Counted from the first letter of the stretch, positions 19,638 to 28,599 are shown. The stretch is 64,000 nt of DNA from Cardiobacterium hominis (GCF_900637305.1 NZ_LR134365.1:1852501-1916500); one strand, 5' to 3'. The notes: generated by a model from the letters alone, not told the origin. A program made the numbers and translations.

Positions 19638-20873
19638 TCAGGGGGCGACGATATGCCGCAGGATTTCGGCGGTGATGTAGCCGCCAATCGTACCCAGGGT
19701 GTAGCCGAGGATGCCGAGCAGCACGCCGACCGGCGCGAGCGCCGGATGGAAGGCGGTGGCGACGATGGCCGCGGATGAGGCGCCGCCGGTGTTCGCGTTC
19801 GAGCCGACGCAGAGGAAAAAGAGCGGCGCGCGGATAAGGCGGGCGACGGCAAAGACGATGGCGATATGGATGCCCATCCACAGCGCGCCAACGAGCAGCA
19901 GCCGCCATTGTTCGTGGATGCCGTTCAGGCGGATTTGCATGCCGATGGCGGCGATGAGGATGTAGATGAGCGCGGTGCCGAGTTTGGAGGCGCCCGCGTG
20001 GTCAAGTTTGCGCGCCGGAGTGAAGGAAAGCAGCAGGCCGATGAGGGTGACGAGCAGCACTTGCCAGAAGAAGGCGCTGTTCAGGCTGTATTCGGCGGCG
20101 CGCGGGTATTGGTTGAACCAGGCGGCAATCAGGTTGCCGCAGGTGTGGCTGATACCAACCACGGCAAAGGTCAGGCCGAGCATTTGCATGAGATCCGGCA
20201 GGGTGGTGATGCGCGCGTGTTCGCGTTCGTAGGCTTCCACGGTGCGGATGACCTGGTCGATGCCCTGGGTGTCTGCCTTCAGCCAGCGGTCGATGCGCGG
20301 CGCGTGGCGTGCCATCGCCAAAATGGCAAACAGCCAGACGGAGGCGAGGGTCGCGTCAATCAGCAGCATGGTGCCAAAGAGGTCGCCATCGACGTGGTAA
20401 AGCTCTTTCATCGCCGCCTGGTTGGCCGCGCCGCCAATCCAGCTACCGGCAATGGTGGCAAAGCCGCGCCAGATGCGGTCGCCATCGACCCATTCGGGCG
20501 CAATGGCGTGAAAAATGGCGAGGCTTAACACACCGCCGAGGATGATGGCGAGGCTCGCGGTCAAAAACATCGCCAGCACTTTCCAGCCGAGGCCGAGCAG
20601 TTTGGGGACGTCCATCGACAGCGTCATCAGAAAGAGGCTCGCCGGCAGGAGGTAGGTGGCGGCGAAGCTGTAGATTTGTTTGCCCAGATCGGGGGCGAAG
20701 ACACCGGCGCTGTTCAGCCCTGCTGGCACGAAACAGCAAAGGACGATGCCGGGCAGGATGGTATAAAAACGACGCCAGAAGGGATGGGCGCTGTTGCCGG
20801 TGTAGAAGATGGCGCCGACGACGCCCATGATGAGGCCGAAGGCGGCAGGCAGCGTGGTAATGAGCGGGTTCAT
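19638..20873 (-). CDS. DUF819-family integral membrane protein
   Basis: This 411-residue protein has about ten or more predicted membrane helices. Conserved-looking polar motifs lie within them, namely ATIAGSWIGGAANQAAMKE and VGSNANTGGASSAAIVATAF. Internal similarity between these two glycine-rich segments suggests the inverted-repeat fold of a carrier. I associate this pattern with the DUF819 (YjcL-like) family, whose substrate is not established to my knowledge. It sits between rdgB and the paralogous membrane gene with 7-12 nt gaps. Confidence 0.78.
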   Translation of the reverse strand: MNPLITTLPAAFGLIMGVVGAIFYTGNSAHPFWRRFYTILPGIVLCCFVPAGLNSAGVFAPDLGKQIYSFAATYLLPASLFLMTLSMDVPKLLGLGWKVLAMFLTASLAIILGGVLSLAIFHAIAPEWVDGDRIWRGFATIAGSWIGGAANQAAMKELYHVDGDLFGTMLLIDATLASVWLFAILAMARHAPRIDRWLKADTQGIDQVIRTVEAYEREHARITTLPDLMQMLGLTFAVVGISHTCGNLIAAWFNQYPRAAEYSLNSAFFWQVLLVTLIGLLLSFTPARKLDHAGASKLGTALIYILIAAIGMQIRLNGIHEQWRLLLVGALWMGIHIAIVFAVARLIRAPLFFLCVGSNANTGGASSAAIVATAFHPALAPVGVLLGILGYTLGTIGGYITAEILRHIVAP

Positions 20874-20880
20874 GTGTGTA

Positions 20881-21465
20881 TTAGTCGAGGTCTAAATAAA
20901 GTTCGGTAAACGCGGCGAGGGCGCGCGCGCGGTGACTGATGCTGTTTTTCTCGGCGGCGCTGTATTCGGCGGCGGTGCGGCTGTCGCCCGCAGGGACAAA
21001 GAGCGGGTCGTAGCCGAAGCCGCCGTCGCCGCGCGCCTCAAGGGCAATCGTGCCGTGCCACAGGCCTTGCGCGATGATGGGCAGCGGGTCGTCGGCATGG
21101 CGCAGATAGACGATGAGGCAGACGTAATAGGCGCGGCGGTCTTGCACGTTTTCCAGCGCCGCGAGCAGTTTGCGGTTGTTGCCCGCATCGCCTTCGCCGC
21201 TGTAGCGCGCGGAATAAATGCCGGGGGCGCCGCCGAGTGCGGGTACGCAGAGGCCGGAGTCGTCGGCAATCGCGGGCAGGCCGCTTTGCCGTGCGGCATG
21301 GCGCGCCTTGATGAGCGCGTTTTCGACGAAGGTCAGGCCGGTTTCCGGGACGTCTTCGATGCCGTAATCGCGCTGCGCCTTGATTTCGATGCCAAAGCTG
21401 GCAAGGATGGCGGAAAGTTCGGCGATTTTTTTGCCGTTGTTACTGGCGAGGAGGATGGTTTGCAT
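20881..21465 (-). CDS. rdgB: dITP/XTP pyrophosphatase
   Basis: RdgB hydrolyses non-canonical purine triphosphates (dITP, XTP) so they are not incorporated into nucleic acid. The 194-residue sequence shows LLASNNGKKIAEL at the N-terminus, TFVENALIKARHAA, the metal-binding AIADDSGLCVPAL, PGIYSARYSG, GGFGYDPLF and the C-terminal SISHRARAL. All are diagnostic and intact. It ends 7 nt before the DUF819 gene starts. Confidence 0.95.
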   Translation of the reverse strand: MQTILLASNNGKKIAELSAILASFGIEIKAQRDYGIEDVPETGLTFVENALIKARHAARQSGLPAIADDSGLCVPALGGAPGIYSARYSGEGDAGNNRKLLAALENVQDRRAYYVCLIVYLRHADDPLPIIAQGLWHGTIALEARGDGGFGYDPLFVPAGDSRTAAEYSAAEKNSISHRARALAAFTELYLDLD

Positions 21466-21528
21466 GGTGCGCAGGGTTAGGGTTATGTGAGATGAAGGGG
21501 GCGGATGCGCGCAAGGCGCCTTGCCGCT

Positions 21529-22218
21529 TTATGGTGTATTGCCTTGCTGCCAGCTGCTCTCGAAGGCTTTGAGCGCCGCTGCGTCGGCATCGGGCGGAAG
21601 CGCTGCGGTGCGCAGGCGGCTGGCGCTGTCGCCAGGGTTTTGCAGCGCCGGAGCAAGCTGCCCGTACACCCAGCGGATTTTGGCAGGGGCGTCAGCCGCA
21701 GGCGCAGCGGCCGCTTCTAATTCGGCGACACCCGCCGCGGTTGCCGCCTGCCGCAACAATTCGCCGCTGCGCGCCGCCGCATCGTCTGTGTTTTGCAGGG
21801 CGCGGTTGAGTGCGCCGGTGTAGCAGCCGAGCGTCTGCGCGTGGCGGTAGTCGTCGCCATTTTTTTCGTTGAACCAAGCGGTCGCGTCGTGTTTGCCATC
21901 ATCGCCGAGGGCAAGTTGCGCCAGGCGCTGCGCCAGCGGCGTGAGGTTATGTTGCGCGAGCAGGGTACTGCCCCAGAGGGCAAGCGCGTCGCGACCGTCG
22001 CTACTGCGGCAAAGCGCGGCGAGGACGGCATTGCCGTTCACTTGCAGCGCGGCGCTGATTTGTACCGCTGCCTGCGCTTCGCCTGCGGCGAGTTTGCCCG
22101 CGTGTTTTACGATGAAGTCGCGACGCGATTGGGCGTCGGCGGCAAGCGCGTCATCTGCGCGGGCAGGGGCGAGGGCGAGCAGGCAGGCGGTGAGGATGAG
22201 GATGAGGATTTTCTTCAT
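21529..22218 (-). CDS. Exported protein of unknown function
   Basis: This 229-residue product starts at the ATG at 22218 (MKKILILILTACLLALAPA), giving a signal peptide cleaved around residue 21. The mature part is alanine-rich and helical with one Cys pair (AALCRSS and TLGCYTG), and I recognise no family. An upstream in-frame extension lacks a signal sequence start and is rejected. It lies downstream of the bile-acid-symporter-like gene on the same strand. Confidence 0.7.
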   Translation of the reverse strand: MKKILILILTACLLALAPARADDALAADAQSRRDFIVKHAGKLAAGEAQAAVQISAALQVNGNAVLAALCRSSDGRDALALWGSTLLAQHNLTPLAQRLAQLALGDDGKHDATAWFNEKNGDDYRHAQTLGCYTGALNRALQNTDDAAARSGELLRQAATAAGVAELEAAAAPAADAPAKIRWVYGQLAPALQNPGDSASRLRTAALPPDADAAALKAFESSWQQGNTP

Positions 22219-22283
22219 GCGGTTTGAGGGGGATGTCAGATAACGAACGCCCTGCCCCGCGGGGAAAGGCGCAGTTTGGGGGA

Positions 22284-23222
22284 TTATTTTCCGTGCCGCT
22301 TGTCCCACCAGGTGCAGATGTTGGCGACCAGCGCGCCGCTGATGTTGTGCCAGACGCTGAAAATGGCGCTCGGCAATGCCGCTTCCGGGCTGAAGTATTT
22401 GGTGCCCAGCGTCGCGCCAAGGGCGCTGTTTTGCATGCCGACTTCTATCATGATGGCGCGGCGTTGCGCGCTGTTGAATCCGGCGGCACGCGCGGCAAGC
22501 AGTCCCAGCAGGTAGCCGAGCAGGTTGTGCAGGATGACGACGCCGAAGATGATCATGCCGCTTTTGGCAATCGCGCCTTTGCTCAGCGCGACGACGCTGG
22601 CGAGAATCAGGACGATGCAGACGACGGAGATGAGCGGCAGGGCGTCGCGCAGCACTTGCAGGTGGCGGTCAAACAGGCGGTTGATGATGATGCCGCCGAC
22701 GATGGGCAGCAGCACCATGTCAACGATGGAGAGCATCATCGCGCCCACGGCAATGTCTACGGTTTTGTGCGCGTAGAGTTCGAGCAAAAGCGGCGTGAGG
22801 AACGGCGCGAGCAGGGTTGAGCAAGCGGTGATGGTGACGCTCAGGGCGACGTCGCCACGCGCGAGGTAGGTCATGACGTTGCTCGCCGTGCCGCCGGGGC
22901 AGCAGCCGACCAGGATGACGCCAAGGGCGACCATCGGCTCAAGGCTGAAGACGTGTACCAAAAGGACGGCAAGCAGCGGCATGATGAGAAACTGCGCGAC
23001 GACGCCCAAGAGTACCTGGAAGGGACGGCGCAGGATTTCCGCGAAATCGCGCGCGCGCAGGGTCAGCCCCATGCCGAACATGATGATGCCGAGCGCATAG
23101 GGAATCGCTGGCTTGAACGGCGTGAAGACTTGCGGCGCGGTGAATCCGGCGATGGCAAAGACGATTGCCCACAGGGCAAATGTCTGACCGATGAAGGTGG
23201 AAAGCTGGCGTAAGCCCTGCAT
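22284..23222 (-). CDS. Bile acid:sodium symporter (BASS)-family transporter
   Basis: This 312-residue integral membrane protein has about nine to ten helices and SBF/BASS signatures. MFGMGLTLRARDFAEILRRP follows the second helix, VGCCPGGTASNVMTYLARGD carries the sodium-site region, and EVGMQNSALGATLGTKYF is the second crossover. Bacterial members carry organic anions, and some (PanS-like) move pantoate or ketopantoate. The substrate cannot be read from sequence. The ATG at 23222 follows AGAGAGGTCATCC. Confidence 0.88.
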   Translation of the reverse strand: MQGLRQLSTFIGQTFALWAIVFAIAGFTAPQVFTPFKPAIPYALGIIMFGMGLTLRARDFAEILRRPFQVLLGVVAQFLIMPLLAVLLVHVFSLEPMVALGVILVGCCPGGTASNVMTYLARGDVALSVTITACSTLLAPFLTPLLLELYAHKTVDIAVGAMMLSIVDMVLLPIVGGIIINRLFDRHLQVLRDALPLISVVCIVLILASVVALSKGAIAKSGMIIFGVVILHNLLGYLLGLLAARAAGFNSAQRRAIMIEVGMQNSALGATLGTKYFSPEAALPSAIFSVWHNISGALVANICTWWDKRHGK

Positions 23223-23293
23223 GGATGACCTCTCTGTGAATTTTTTGAAAGGGTGCTATCCTAGCGCGCCACCTCCCGCAACGCCAGCCCGCC

Positions 23294-23926
23294 ATGACCC
23301 TTGCCCCTGAAACCATCGTCGCTGTTCTCGATTTTTTCGGCGTCTTCACCAGCGCCGTCGCCGCCACCGTGCTTGCCAAGCGGCAGCAGCTCGATATTTT
23401 TGGCGCGGTGATGATTGCCTTCGTCGCCTCCATCGGCGGCGGCACCACGCGCGATTTGCTCTTAAACCGCCACCCGCTGTTTTGGCTGAAAGACCTCAAT
23501 TACGCCTGGACGATTACGCTGACATCGCTGTTTACCCAAGTGTTTTATCACCAGTTTGAGCGGCTGGACAAACCCTTCCGCTGGTTTGACGCGCTGGCGC
23601 TGGCGACCTTTACCGTCATCGGCATCGAAGTCGGGCAAATGCGCGGCGCATCCGCGCCGGTGGCGGTGCTGATGGGGGTGATTACCGCGGTGATGGGCGG
23701 CATCCTGCGCGACATCGTCTGCCGCCAGGTACCGCTGCTGTTGCGCAAGGAAATCTATCTGACGGCGGCGATGGTCGGCGGCGTGTTTTACTTCGTGCTG
23801 CTGCACGCCGGCGTCAGCCTGTGGGTGCGCGACCTGCTGACGCTGCTCCTGGTGCTGGTCATCCGCGGTTTCGCCATCGTTTACAACTGGAACTTGCCGG
23901 ATATCGCCATCCGGCGGAAACCATAA
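23294..23926 (+). CDS. Trimeric intracellular cation channel (TRIC/UPF0126) family protein
   Basis: This 210-residue protein contains two repeated three-helix units, each with the glycine-rich motif of the family (IGGGTTRDLLLNR in the first, MGGILRDIVCRQVP in the second), plus a seventh helix. These are characteristic of YicG/YadS-type TRIC channels, which conduct monovalent cations. It is divergent from the BASS gene with a 71-bp gap that would hold both promoters. Confidence 0.88.
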   Translation: MTLAPETIVAVLDFFGVFTSAVAATVLAKRQQLDIFGAVMIAFVASIGGGTTRDLLLNRHPLFWLKDLNYAWTITLTSLFTQVFYHQFERLDKPFRWFDALALATFTVIGIEVGQMRGASAPVAVLMGVITAVMGGILRDIVCRQVPLLLRKEIYLTAAMVGGVFYFVLLHAGVSLWVRDLLTLLLVLVIRGFAIVYNWNLPDIAIRRKP

Positions 23927-23951
23927 AAAAAGCGGGGCAAGCCCCGCTTAC
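23925..23951. terminator. Terminator between convergent genes
   Basis: AGCGGGGC / GCCCCGCT with an AA loop lies at 23931-23948. A run of seven A on the left becomes a T-run for the minus strand, so it mainly terminates the gshB transcript. It begins at the TRIC stop. Confidence 0.85.
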
Positions 23952-24101
23952 TTACCGCTCCTGCCCGCTACAACACGGACAACCCGGCACATGGTCGCTT
24001 TCGTCTTCGACTGCCTCGGCTTGGCGCGCGTAGCGCCACAAAAGCGCTTCGCCTTGCAGTTTCTCGCCTTCGGCAGCGGGCTTCTTTTCGGCAGGCGTCA
24101 T
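23952..24101 (-). CDS. Small CxCC-containing protein overlapping gshB
   Basis: This 49-codon frame (MTPAEKKPAAEGEKLQGEAL, then a charged helix) ends with HVPGCPCCSGQER. Its ATG overlaps the gshB stop as ATGA, and a strong terminator begins directly after its TAA, so it fits as the last cistron of the gshB transcript. The clustered cysteines (CPCC) suggest metal binding or redox activity, which would suit a glutathione operon, but that is inference. I do not recognise a family. Confidence 0.6.
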   Translation of the reverse strand: MTPAEKKPAAEGEKLQGEALLWRYARQAEAVEDESDHVPGCPCCSGQER

Positions 24102-25027
24102 GCCAGACCCTCCCAGAAGCGGCGCGCTATCGGCTGTCCAGTCGCCTTTTCAATCTCGCGCATACAGGTAGGGCTGGTGACGTTCAGCTCAGTCAGATAA
24201 CCGCCGATGACATCCAGCCCGGCCAGATACAACTGCTGTTCGGCAATCAGCGGTTTGACCTGTTCAACAATCCACCATTCGCGCTCGCTGAGCGGCTGCA
24301 CCACACCGCGCCCACCGGCGGCGAGATTGGCACGGAACTCGCCCTCGGCAGGCAGGCGCGCCAGACCATGATCAACCGCCGCGCCGTTGATGACGAGAAT
24401 GCGCTTGTCGCCCTCGCTCACCTTGTCCAGATAACGCTGCACCATCAGTGTTTGCAGGCCGTCCGGGTTCATCGCGTCCAAAATCGCGTTGGTGTTCTTG
24501 TCGCCCTGGGTCAGCTTGAAAACGCCGCTGCCGCCCATGCCGTCCAGCGGTTTCGCCACCGCCTCGCCGAACTCGCGCAGAAAGGCGAGAATCTCGCCGC
24601 GCGACTTGGTGATGAGCGTCTCCGGCGTGCATTGCGGCAGGCGGGTGATGGCAAACTTCTCGTTCATGTTGCGCAGCGCCTGCGGCGGATTGACCACCCG
24701 CACCCCCTGCGCCTCCAGCAGATCGAGCATATAAGAATCATAGATATAGCGCAGATTGAAGGGCGGGTCCTTGCGTTGCAGCAGCACATCGACCTCGCCC
24801 AGATCAATCACTTCCTCGTTCAGCACGCGGAAATAATCCTCGTCCTGATCATAGAGTTGCACCGTGCGCACATAAGCCTGCACCGCACCGTCGCGCACCT
24901 GCCAGTCGCGCTGGCCGAAGACCATCACCCGGTGGCCGAGCGCCTGGGCGGCGAGCATTAGCGCGAACGTCGTGTCCTTGTAAGGCTTGATTGACTCCAA
25001 CTCATCCATCAAAACCGCGATATCCAT
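24098..25027 (-). CDS. gshB: Glutathione synthetase
   Basis: GshB joins glycine to gamma-glutamylcysteine using ATP. The 309-residue protein has PYKDTTFALMLAAQ, RKDPPFNLRYIY, NEKFAITRLPQ, KPLDGMGGSGVFKL, LAAGGRGVVQPLSE and the terminal GLDVIGGYLTELNVTSPT. All are typical of the bacterial ATP-grasp enzyme. The start at 25027 follows GGGAGGTTGTG, and an upstream in-frame extension runs through the palindromic promoter region and is rejected. It is divergent from gshA. Confidence 0.95.
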   Translation of the reverse strand: MDIAVLMDELESIKPYKDTTFALMLAAQALGHRVMVFGQRDWQVRDGAVQAYVRTVQLYDQDEDYFRVLNEEVIDLGEVDVLLQRKDPPFNLRYIYDSYMLDLLEAQGVRVVNPPQALRNMNEKFAITRLPQCTPETLITKSRGEILAFLREFGEAVAKPLDGMGGSGVFKLTQGDKNTNAILDAMNPDGLQTLMVQRYLDKVSEGDKRILVINGAAVDHGLARLPAEGEFRANLAAGGRGVVQPLSEREWWIVEQVKPLIAEQQLYLAGLDVIGGYLTELNVTSPTCMREIEKATGQPIARRFWEGLA

Positions 25028-25085
25028 CACAACCTCCCAACATTGACTTAAAACCGCATCATAAGCTATCTCGCCTCCCATTTGA

Positions 25086-25153
25086 ATTCCATACGAAAGT
25101 AAACGCCATTCCGCCGAAAAAAGGACTTTTTTCGGCGGGTTGCCGTATGGAAT
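25086..25153. promoter_or_regulatory. Nested palindrome in the gshB-gshA divergent region
   Basis: An outer 10-bp inverted repeat (ATTCCATACG at 25086-25095, CGTATGGAAT at 25144-25153) encloses an inner perfect 12-bp one (CCGCCGAAAAAA / TTTTTTCGGCGG, loop GGAC, 25111-25138). The structure sits midway in the 176-bp gap between the divergent gshB and gshA starts. An operator, an attenuator for gshA, or a small mobile palindrome are all possible. Confidence 0.55.
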
Positions 25154-25203
25154 CCAAACGGAGCCCGCTATATCATGCCTGCTCATTTCCACGGAGACCG
25201 GCC

Positions 25204-26721
25204 ATGCAAGACCTCACCCTCGCCCACGGCAACCTCGGCATCGAACGCGAAACCCTGCGCAGCAACCCCGATGCCACCCTCGCCACCACGCCGCATCCCG
25301 CCGCCCTTGGCAGCGCCTACACCCATGCGAACATCACCACCGACTACGCCGAAACCCTGCTCGAACTCGTTACCGACCCGCACCCGACGCCGGACGCCGC
25401 CTACGCCCAGCTCCTCGCCCTGCACCGCTACTGCGCGCAAAACATCGGCGCGGAAACCCTCTGGCCGGGCAGCATGCCCTGCATCCTCCCGGAAAACAGC
25501 GACGACATCGCCATCGGCTACTACGGCACGAGCAACGGCGGCAAAATGCGGCGGCTCTATCGCGAAGGCCTCGGCCACCGCTACGGCAAAACCATGCAAA
25601 TGATCGCCGGCATCCACTACAACTACTCGCCACCCGCTGCCCTCTGGACGCAACTGGCGGCGCGCGACGGCGAGACCGCCGACCAGGACTACATCAACCG
25701 CCGCTACATGGGCGCACTGCGTGCTATCAACCGCCACGCCTGGCTCATCAACTACCTCTACGGCGCCTCGCCCGCCGTCCACGACAGCTTCGCCCCGGCG
25801 CGCGCCGTACTCGATACCCTGGCGTCGCACACCCTCGGCTGGACGGGCGCGACCAGCCTGCGCATGAGCGACCTCGGCTACCAGAACAAAACCCCGTTCA
25901 CCATCAGCTTCAACGACCTCGCCACCTACACCCGCGATCTCGCCAGCGCCGTATCCACCCCGGCGCCGCGCTTTGAACACCTCGGCCTCTACAACCCCGA
26001 CGGCAGCCGCAAACAAATCAGCACCCACATCCTGCAAATCGCCAACGAATACTACACCGCCGCCCGCCCCAAACAACCCATCAAAAACAACGAACTGCCG
26101 ACGCTGGCGCTCGCGCGGCGCGGCATCGCCTACCTCGAACTGCGCCTCCTGGACTGCAACCCCGAAGACCCTTGCGGCGTCAGCCTTGACCAACTGCGCA
26201 TCCTCGAAGCCTTCATGCTCTGGGTCATCCTGAATCCCGATGCGCCGCAAAACCACAGCGCGCGCGACGAAAACGCGCATAACCGCCTGCGCACCGCCTG
26301 CTGCGGCCTCGGCGAACACTTCACCCTCAAACAAAACCAGCGCGACCGCCCCGTGCAGGACGCCGCCCTCGAACTGCTGCACGCCCTCGAACCCGTCGCC
26401 GCGCGGCTGGACGAAGAACGCGGCGAAAACGCAACCCGTGCCGCCCTTGCCGCGCTCATCAAAGAAGTAGAAGCGCGCCGCCACCTGCCTTACCGCGCAC
26501 AAGCGGGCAACCATACGGGATTCCTCGACTACCACCTTGGCTGGCGCGAGCGCCACCGCGCCACCCTGCACGAACCAATCGCCGCAGACATTGAAGAAGC
26601 GCTGAAAAAACAGGCCGCCGCCAGCCTGGAGCGGCAAAAAGAAAAAGAAGCCGAGCCGCAGCCCGACTTTGAAACCTACCTGCAAAACCATTTCGCGCCC
26701 TTGCAGGAACTCCTGCAATAA
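25204..26721 (+). CDS. gshA: Glutamate-cysteine ligase
   Basis: GshA makes gamma-glutamylcysteine, the first and rate-limiting step of glutathione synthesis. The 505-residue protein follows the E. coli-type family from GNLGIERETLR through TTDYAETLLELVTDPH, LWPGSMPC, GKTMQMIAGIHYNYS, TSLRMSDLGYQNK and the C-terminal YLELRLLDCNPEDPCGV. The ATG at 25204 matches the family N-terminus. The longer upstream frame crosses the nested palindrome and is not supported. It is divergent from gshB. Confidence 0.95.
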   Translation: MQDLTLAHGNLGIERETLRSNPDATLATTPHPAALGSAYTHANITTDYAETLLELVTDPHPTPDAAYAQLLALHRYCAQNIGAETLWPGSMPCILPENSDDIAIGYYGTSNGGKMRRLYREGLGHRYGKTMQMIAGIHYNYSPPAALWTQLAARDGETADQDYINRRYMGALRAINRHAWLINYLYGASPAVHDSFAPARAVLDTLASHTLGWTGATSLRMSDLGYQNKTPFTISFNDLATYTRDLASAVSTPAPRFEHLGLYNPDGSRKQISTHILQIANEYYTAARPKQPIKNNELPTLALARRGIAYLELRLLDCNPEDPCGVSLDQLRILEAFMLWVILNPDAPQNHSARDENAHNRLRTACCGLGEHFTLKQNQRDRPVQDAALELLHALEPVAARLDEERGENATRAALAALIKEVEARRHLPYRAQAGNHTGFLDYHLGWRERHRATLHEPIAADIEEALKKQAAASLERQKEKEAEPQPDFETYLQNHFAPLQELLQ

Positions 26722-26750
26722 CTACGGGAGGAAAAATGGAGCCATTTGTC

Positions 26751-26993
26751 TTTAGGGCGTGTCGACAATTGAGACATCCCCCCTCCCCCGCGGAGGGTCG
26801 GGGAGGGGGTGGGCGATGTTGTTGATGAATCGAAATTCCGGTTTTTCAATGGATTGCTGCTCTCACCCGAACCCCTCTCTCTTGCTGCGCAAGCAATACT
26901 TGTCACTGCGTGAGCTGTTCCAGTCCCAGAGGGACAAGCATTGCTCGCGTAGCGAGAGAGGGGCTCGTTCGTCGAATTGTCAACAGCCCCTAG
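26751..26993. repeat. Mosaic MITE-like element
   Basis: The termini TTTAGGGCGTGTCGACAATT and GAATTGTCAACAGCCCCTAG are inverted, with TA at each boundary. The interior has a GC-rich GGTCGGGGAGGGGGTG block, the shared GATGAATCGAAATTC block, and GAGCTGTTCCAGTCCCAGAG followed by CATTGCTCGCGTAGCGAGAG. It occupies most of the 317-bp gshA-Sel1 gap, and no gene is seen. Confidence 0.8.
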
Positions 26994-27023
26994 AAGAAAC
27001 GCCGCATGATGCGGCGTTTCTTC
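26993..27023 (-). terminator. Terminator of the Sel1 gene
   Basis: A 15-bp near-perfect inverted repeat (GAAGAAACGCCGCAT / ATGCGGCGTTTCTTC) lies 16 nt beyond the Sel1 stop, adjoining the repeat element. Confidence 0.75.
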
Positions 27024-27038
27024 TGGTTAGCGGCGGCG

Positions 27039-28538
27039 TCAGAACACTTCGCTTTGTGCCTGGTCATGGGCGCGCTGCCATTTTTCCAGCTGGCGGTGGG
27101 CTTGGGCGACGCCTTGTGCGGCGGCGCGTTGCCACCATTTTTCTGCTTCTTCGTCGTTTTCTTCGACGCCGAGGCCTTCGCGGTAGAGGCTGCCCAGTTG
27201 GTATTGCGCCTGCGCGTGTCCTTGTGCGGCGGCTTTTTCGTACCACTGCGCGGCGCGGCGGTAGTCTTGTTCGACACCCTGGCCGGTTTCGTACATGAAG
27301 CCGAGCTGGTATTGGGCGTCGGCGTTGCCCTGTTTTGCCGCTTGCTCGAAGCTGGCGGCGGCTTGTTGCGCGGCGTAGGTGAAGTGATTGACGGCGCGGC
27401 GGTAGCCGGCGTCGTCTTGTTGCAGGCCGTGGTTTTCGCGGCAGGTAAGGTCGGGGTAGTACCAGGCGTCGTTGTCGTTTTCGTCGGCGATGGGGTCAAT
27501 CCAGAGGTCGGTCGTACGGGTAACGGGTTCGTTTGTCACCGGCGGTTCCGGCGCGGGGTGGCGCTCGATCCAGACGAGGCTCTGGTGGTAGTCGTCCAGC
27601 AGTTCCCAGCCTTCGCGGTGCTGGATGCCGAGCGGGTAGTAGTCGAGGTCGCCATCGAAGGTCATGTCGTAGTAGTGGCCGGTCGCGGGTTCGGCAAGCG
27701 GCGAGATGCCTGCGGTTTGGTGGTACCAGTCGGTGAGGACTTTTTCGGCGAGGTGGATGAGGTATTCGGCGGCGCTGTCGTTGCCTTGTTCGGCGGCAAC
27801 CGCCAGCCAGTAGCGCGCCATGTTGTCGTCCTGGGCGACGCCGATGCCTTTGTCGTAAAGAAGCCCCAAGCGGTATTGCGCTTTGCTGTCGCCCTGTTCG
27901 GCGGCGCAGCCGTACCATTCGGCGGCCTGTTCGGCGTCTTGCGCGACGCCGCGGCCACGCTCGTACATCATGGCGAGGTTGCATTGGGCTTTGGCGTAGC
28001 CTTGTTGGGCGGCTTTTTCGAACCAGCGCACGGCGCGGCGGTCGTCCTGGGTGACGCCGTTGCCGTGGAAGTAGAGGTTGCCGAGGTTGAATTGGGCTTC
28101 GACGTCGCCTTGTTGTGCGGCCTGCACGAACCAGAAGGCGGCGCGGCGTTCGTCCTGCGGTACGCCTTGTCCGGCGATGTAGAGGTTACCGAGGTTGAAC
28201 TGCGCCTGTTTGTCGCCTTGGGTGGCGGCGCGCTCGAACCAGTAGGCGGCTTGTTCGTCGTCGATTTCGACACCGCGCCCCTGGCCGTACATCCAGCCGA
28301 GGTTGCATTGGGCGGCGGCGTGTCCCTGTTCGGCGGCTTTGCTGTACCACTCGACGGCGCGGCGGTCGTTTTGTGCGGTACCGCGGCCGTTGGCGTGCAT
28401 CCAGCCGAGGCGGAATTGGGCGGCGGCGTCGCCTTGTTGGGCTTCTTGTTGGGCGAGGGTGTAGGCCTCAAGGTCGTGTGCGGTTTCTGGGTCGGTGTTT
28501 TTCTTTTTGGTCAGCGGCAATTTCACGCGGTTCTCCAT
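27039..28538 (-). CDS. Sel1-repeat (TPR-like) protein with an inserted central domain
   Basis: This 499-residue protein has about six Sel1 repeats at the N-terminus (AQFRLGWMHANGRG, AQCNLGWMYGQGRG, AQFNLGNLYIAGQG and so on, about residues 38-260). A non-Sel1 segment of roughly 130 residues rich in Trp, Tyr and Asp follows, and then two to three more Sel1 repeats (AQYQLGFMYETGQG, AQYQLGSLYREGLG). No signal peptide is visible. Sel1 proteins are interaction scaffolds and the partner is unknown. A second, secreted Sel1 protein lies 2.5 kb away. Confidence 0.85.
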   Translation of the reverse strand: MENRVKLPLTKKKNTDPETAHDLEAYTLAQQEAQQGDAAAQFRLGWMHANGRGTAQNDRRAVEWYSKAAEQGHAAAQCNLGWMYGQGRGVEIDDEQAAYWFERAATQGDKQAQFNLGNLYIAGQGVPQDERRAAFWFVQAAQQGDVEAQFNLGNLYFHGNGVTQDDRRAVRWFEKAAQQGYAKAQCNLAMMYERGRGVAQDAEQAAEWYGCAAEQGDSKAQYRLGLLYDKGIGVAQDDNMARYWLAVAAEQGNDSAAEYLIHLAEKVLTDWYHQTAGISPLAEPATGHYYDMTFDGDLDYYPLGIQHREGWELLDDYHQSLVWIERHPAPEPPVTNEPVTRTTDLWIDPIADENDNDAWYYPDLTCRENHGLQQDDAGYRRAVNHFTYAAQQAAASFEQAAKQGNADAQYQLGFMYETGQGVEQDYRRAAQWYEKAAAQGHAQAQYQLGSLYREGLGVEENDEEAEKWWQRAAAQGVAQAHRQLEKWQRAHDQAQSEVF

Positions 28539-28599
28539 GTTTTCGTGCCAAGGCGTGCTTGCAATGGTGTTTTGATGTTTGTCGCTACGCGGTTTTTTT

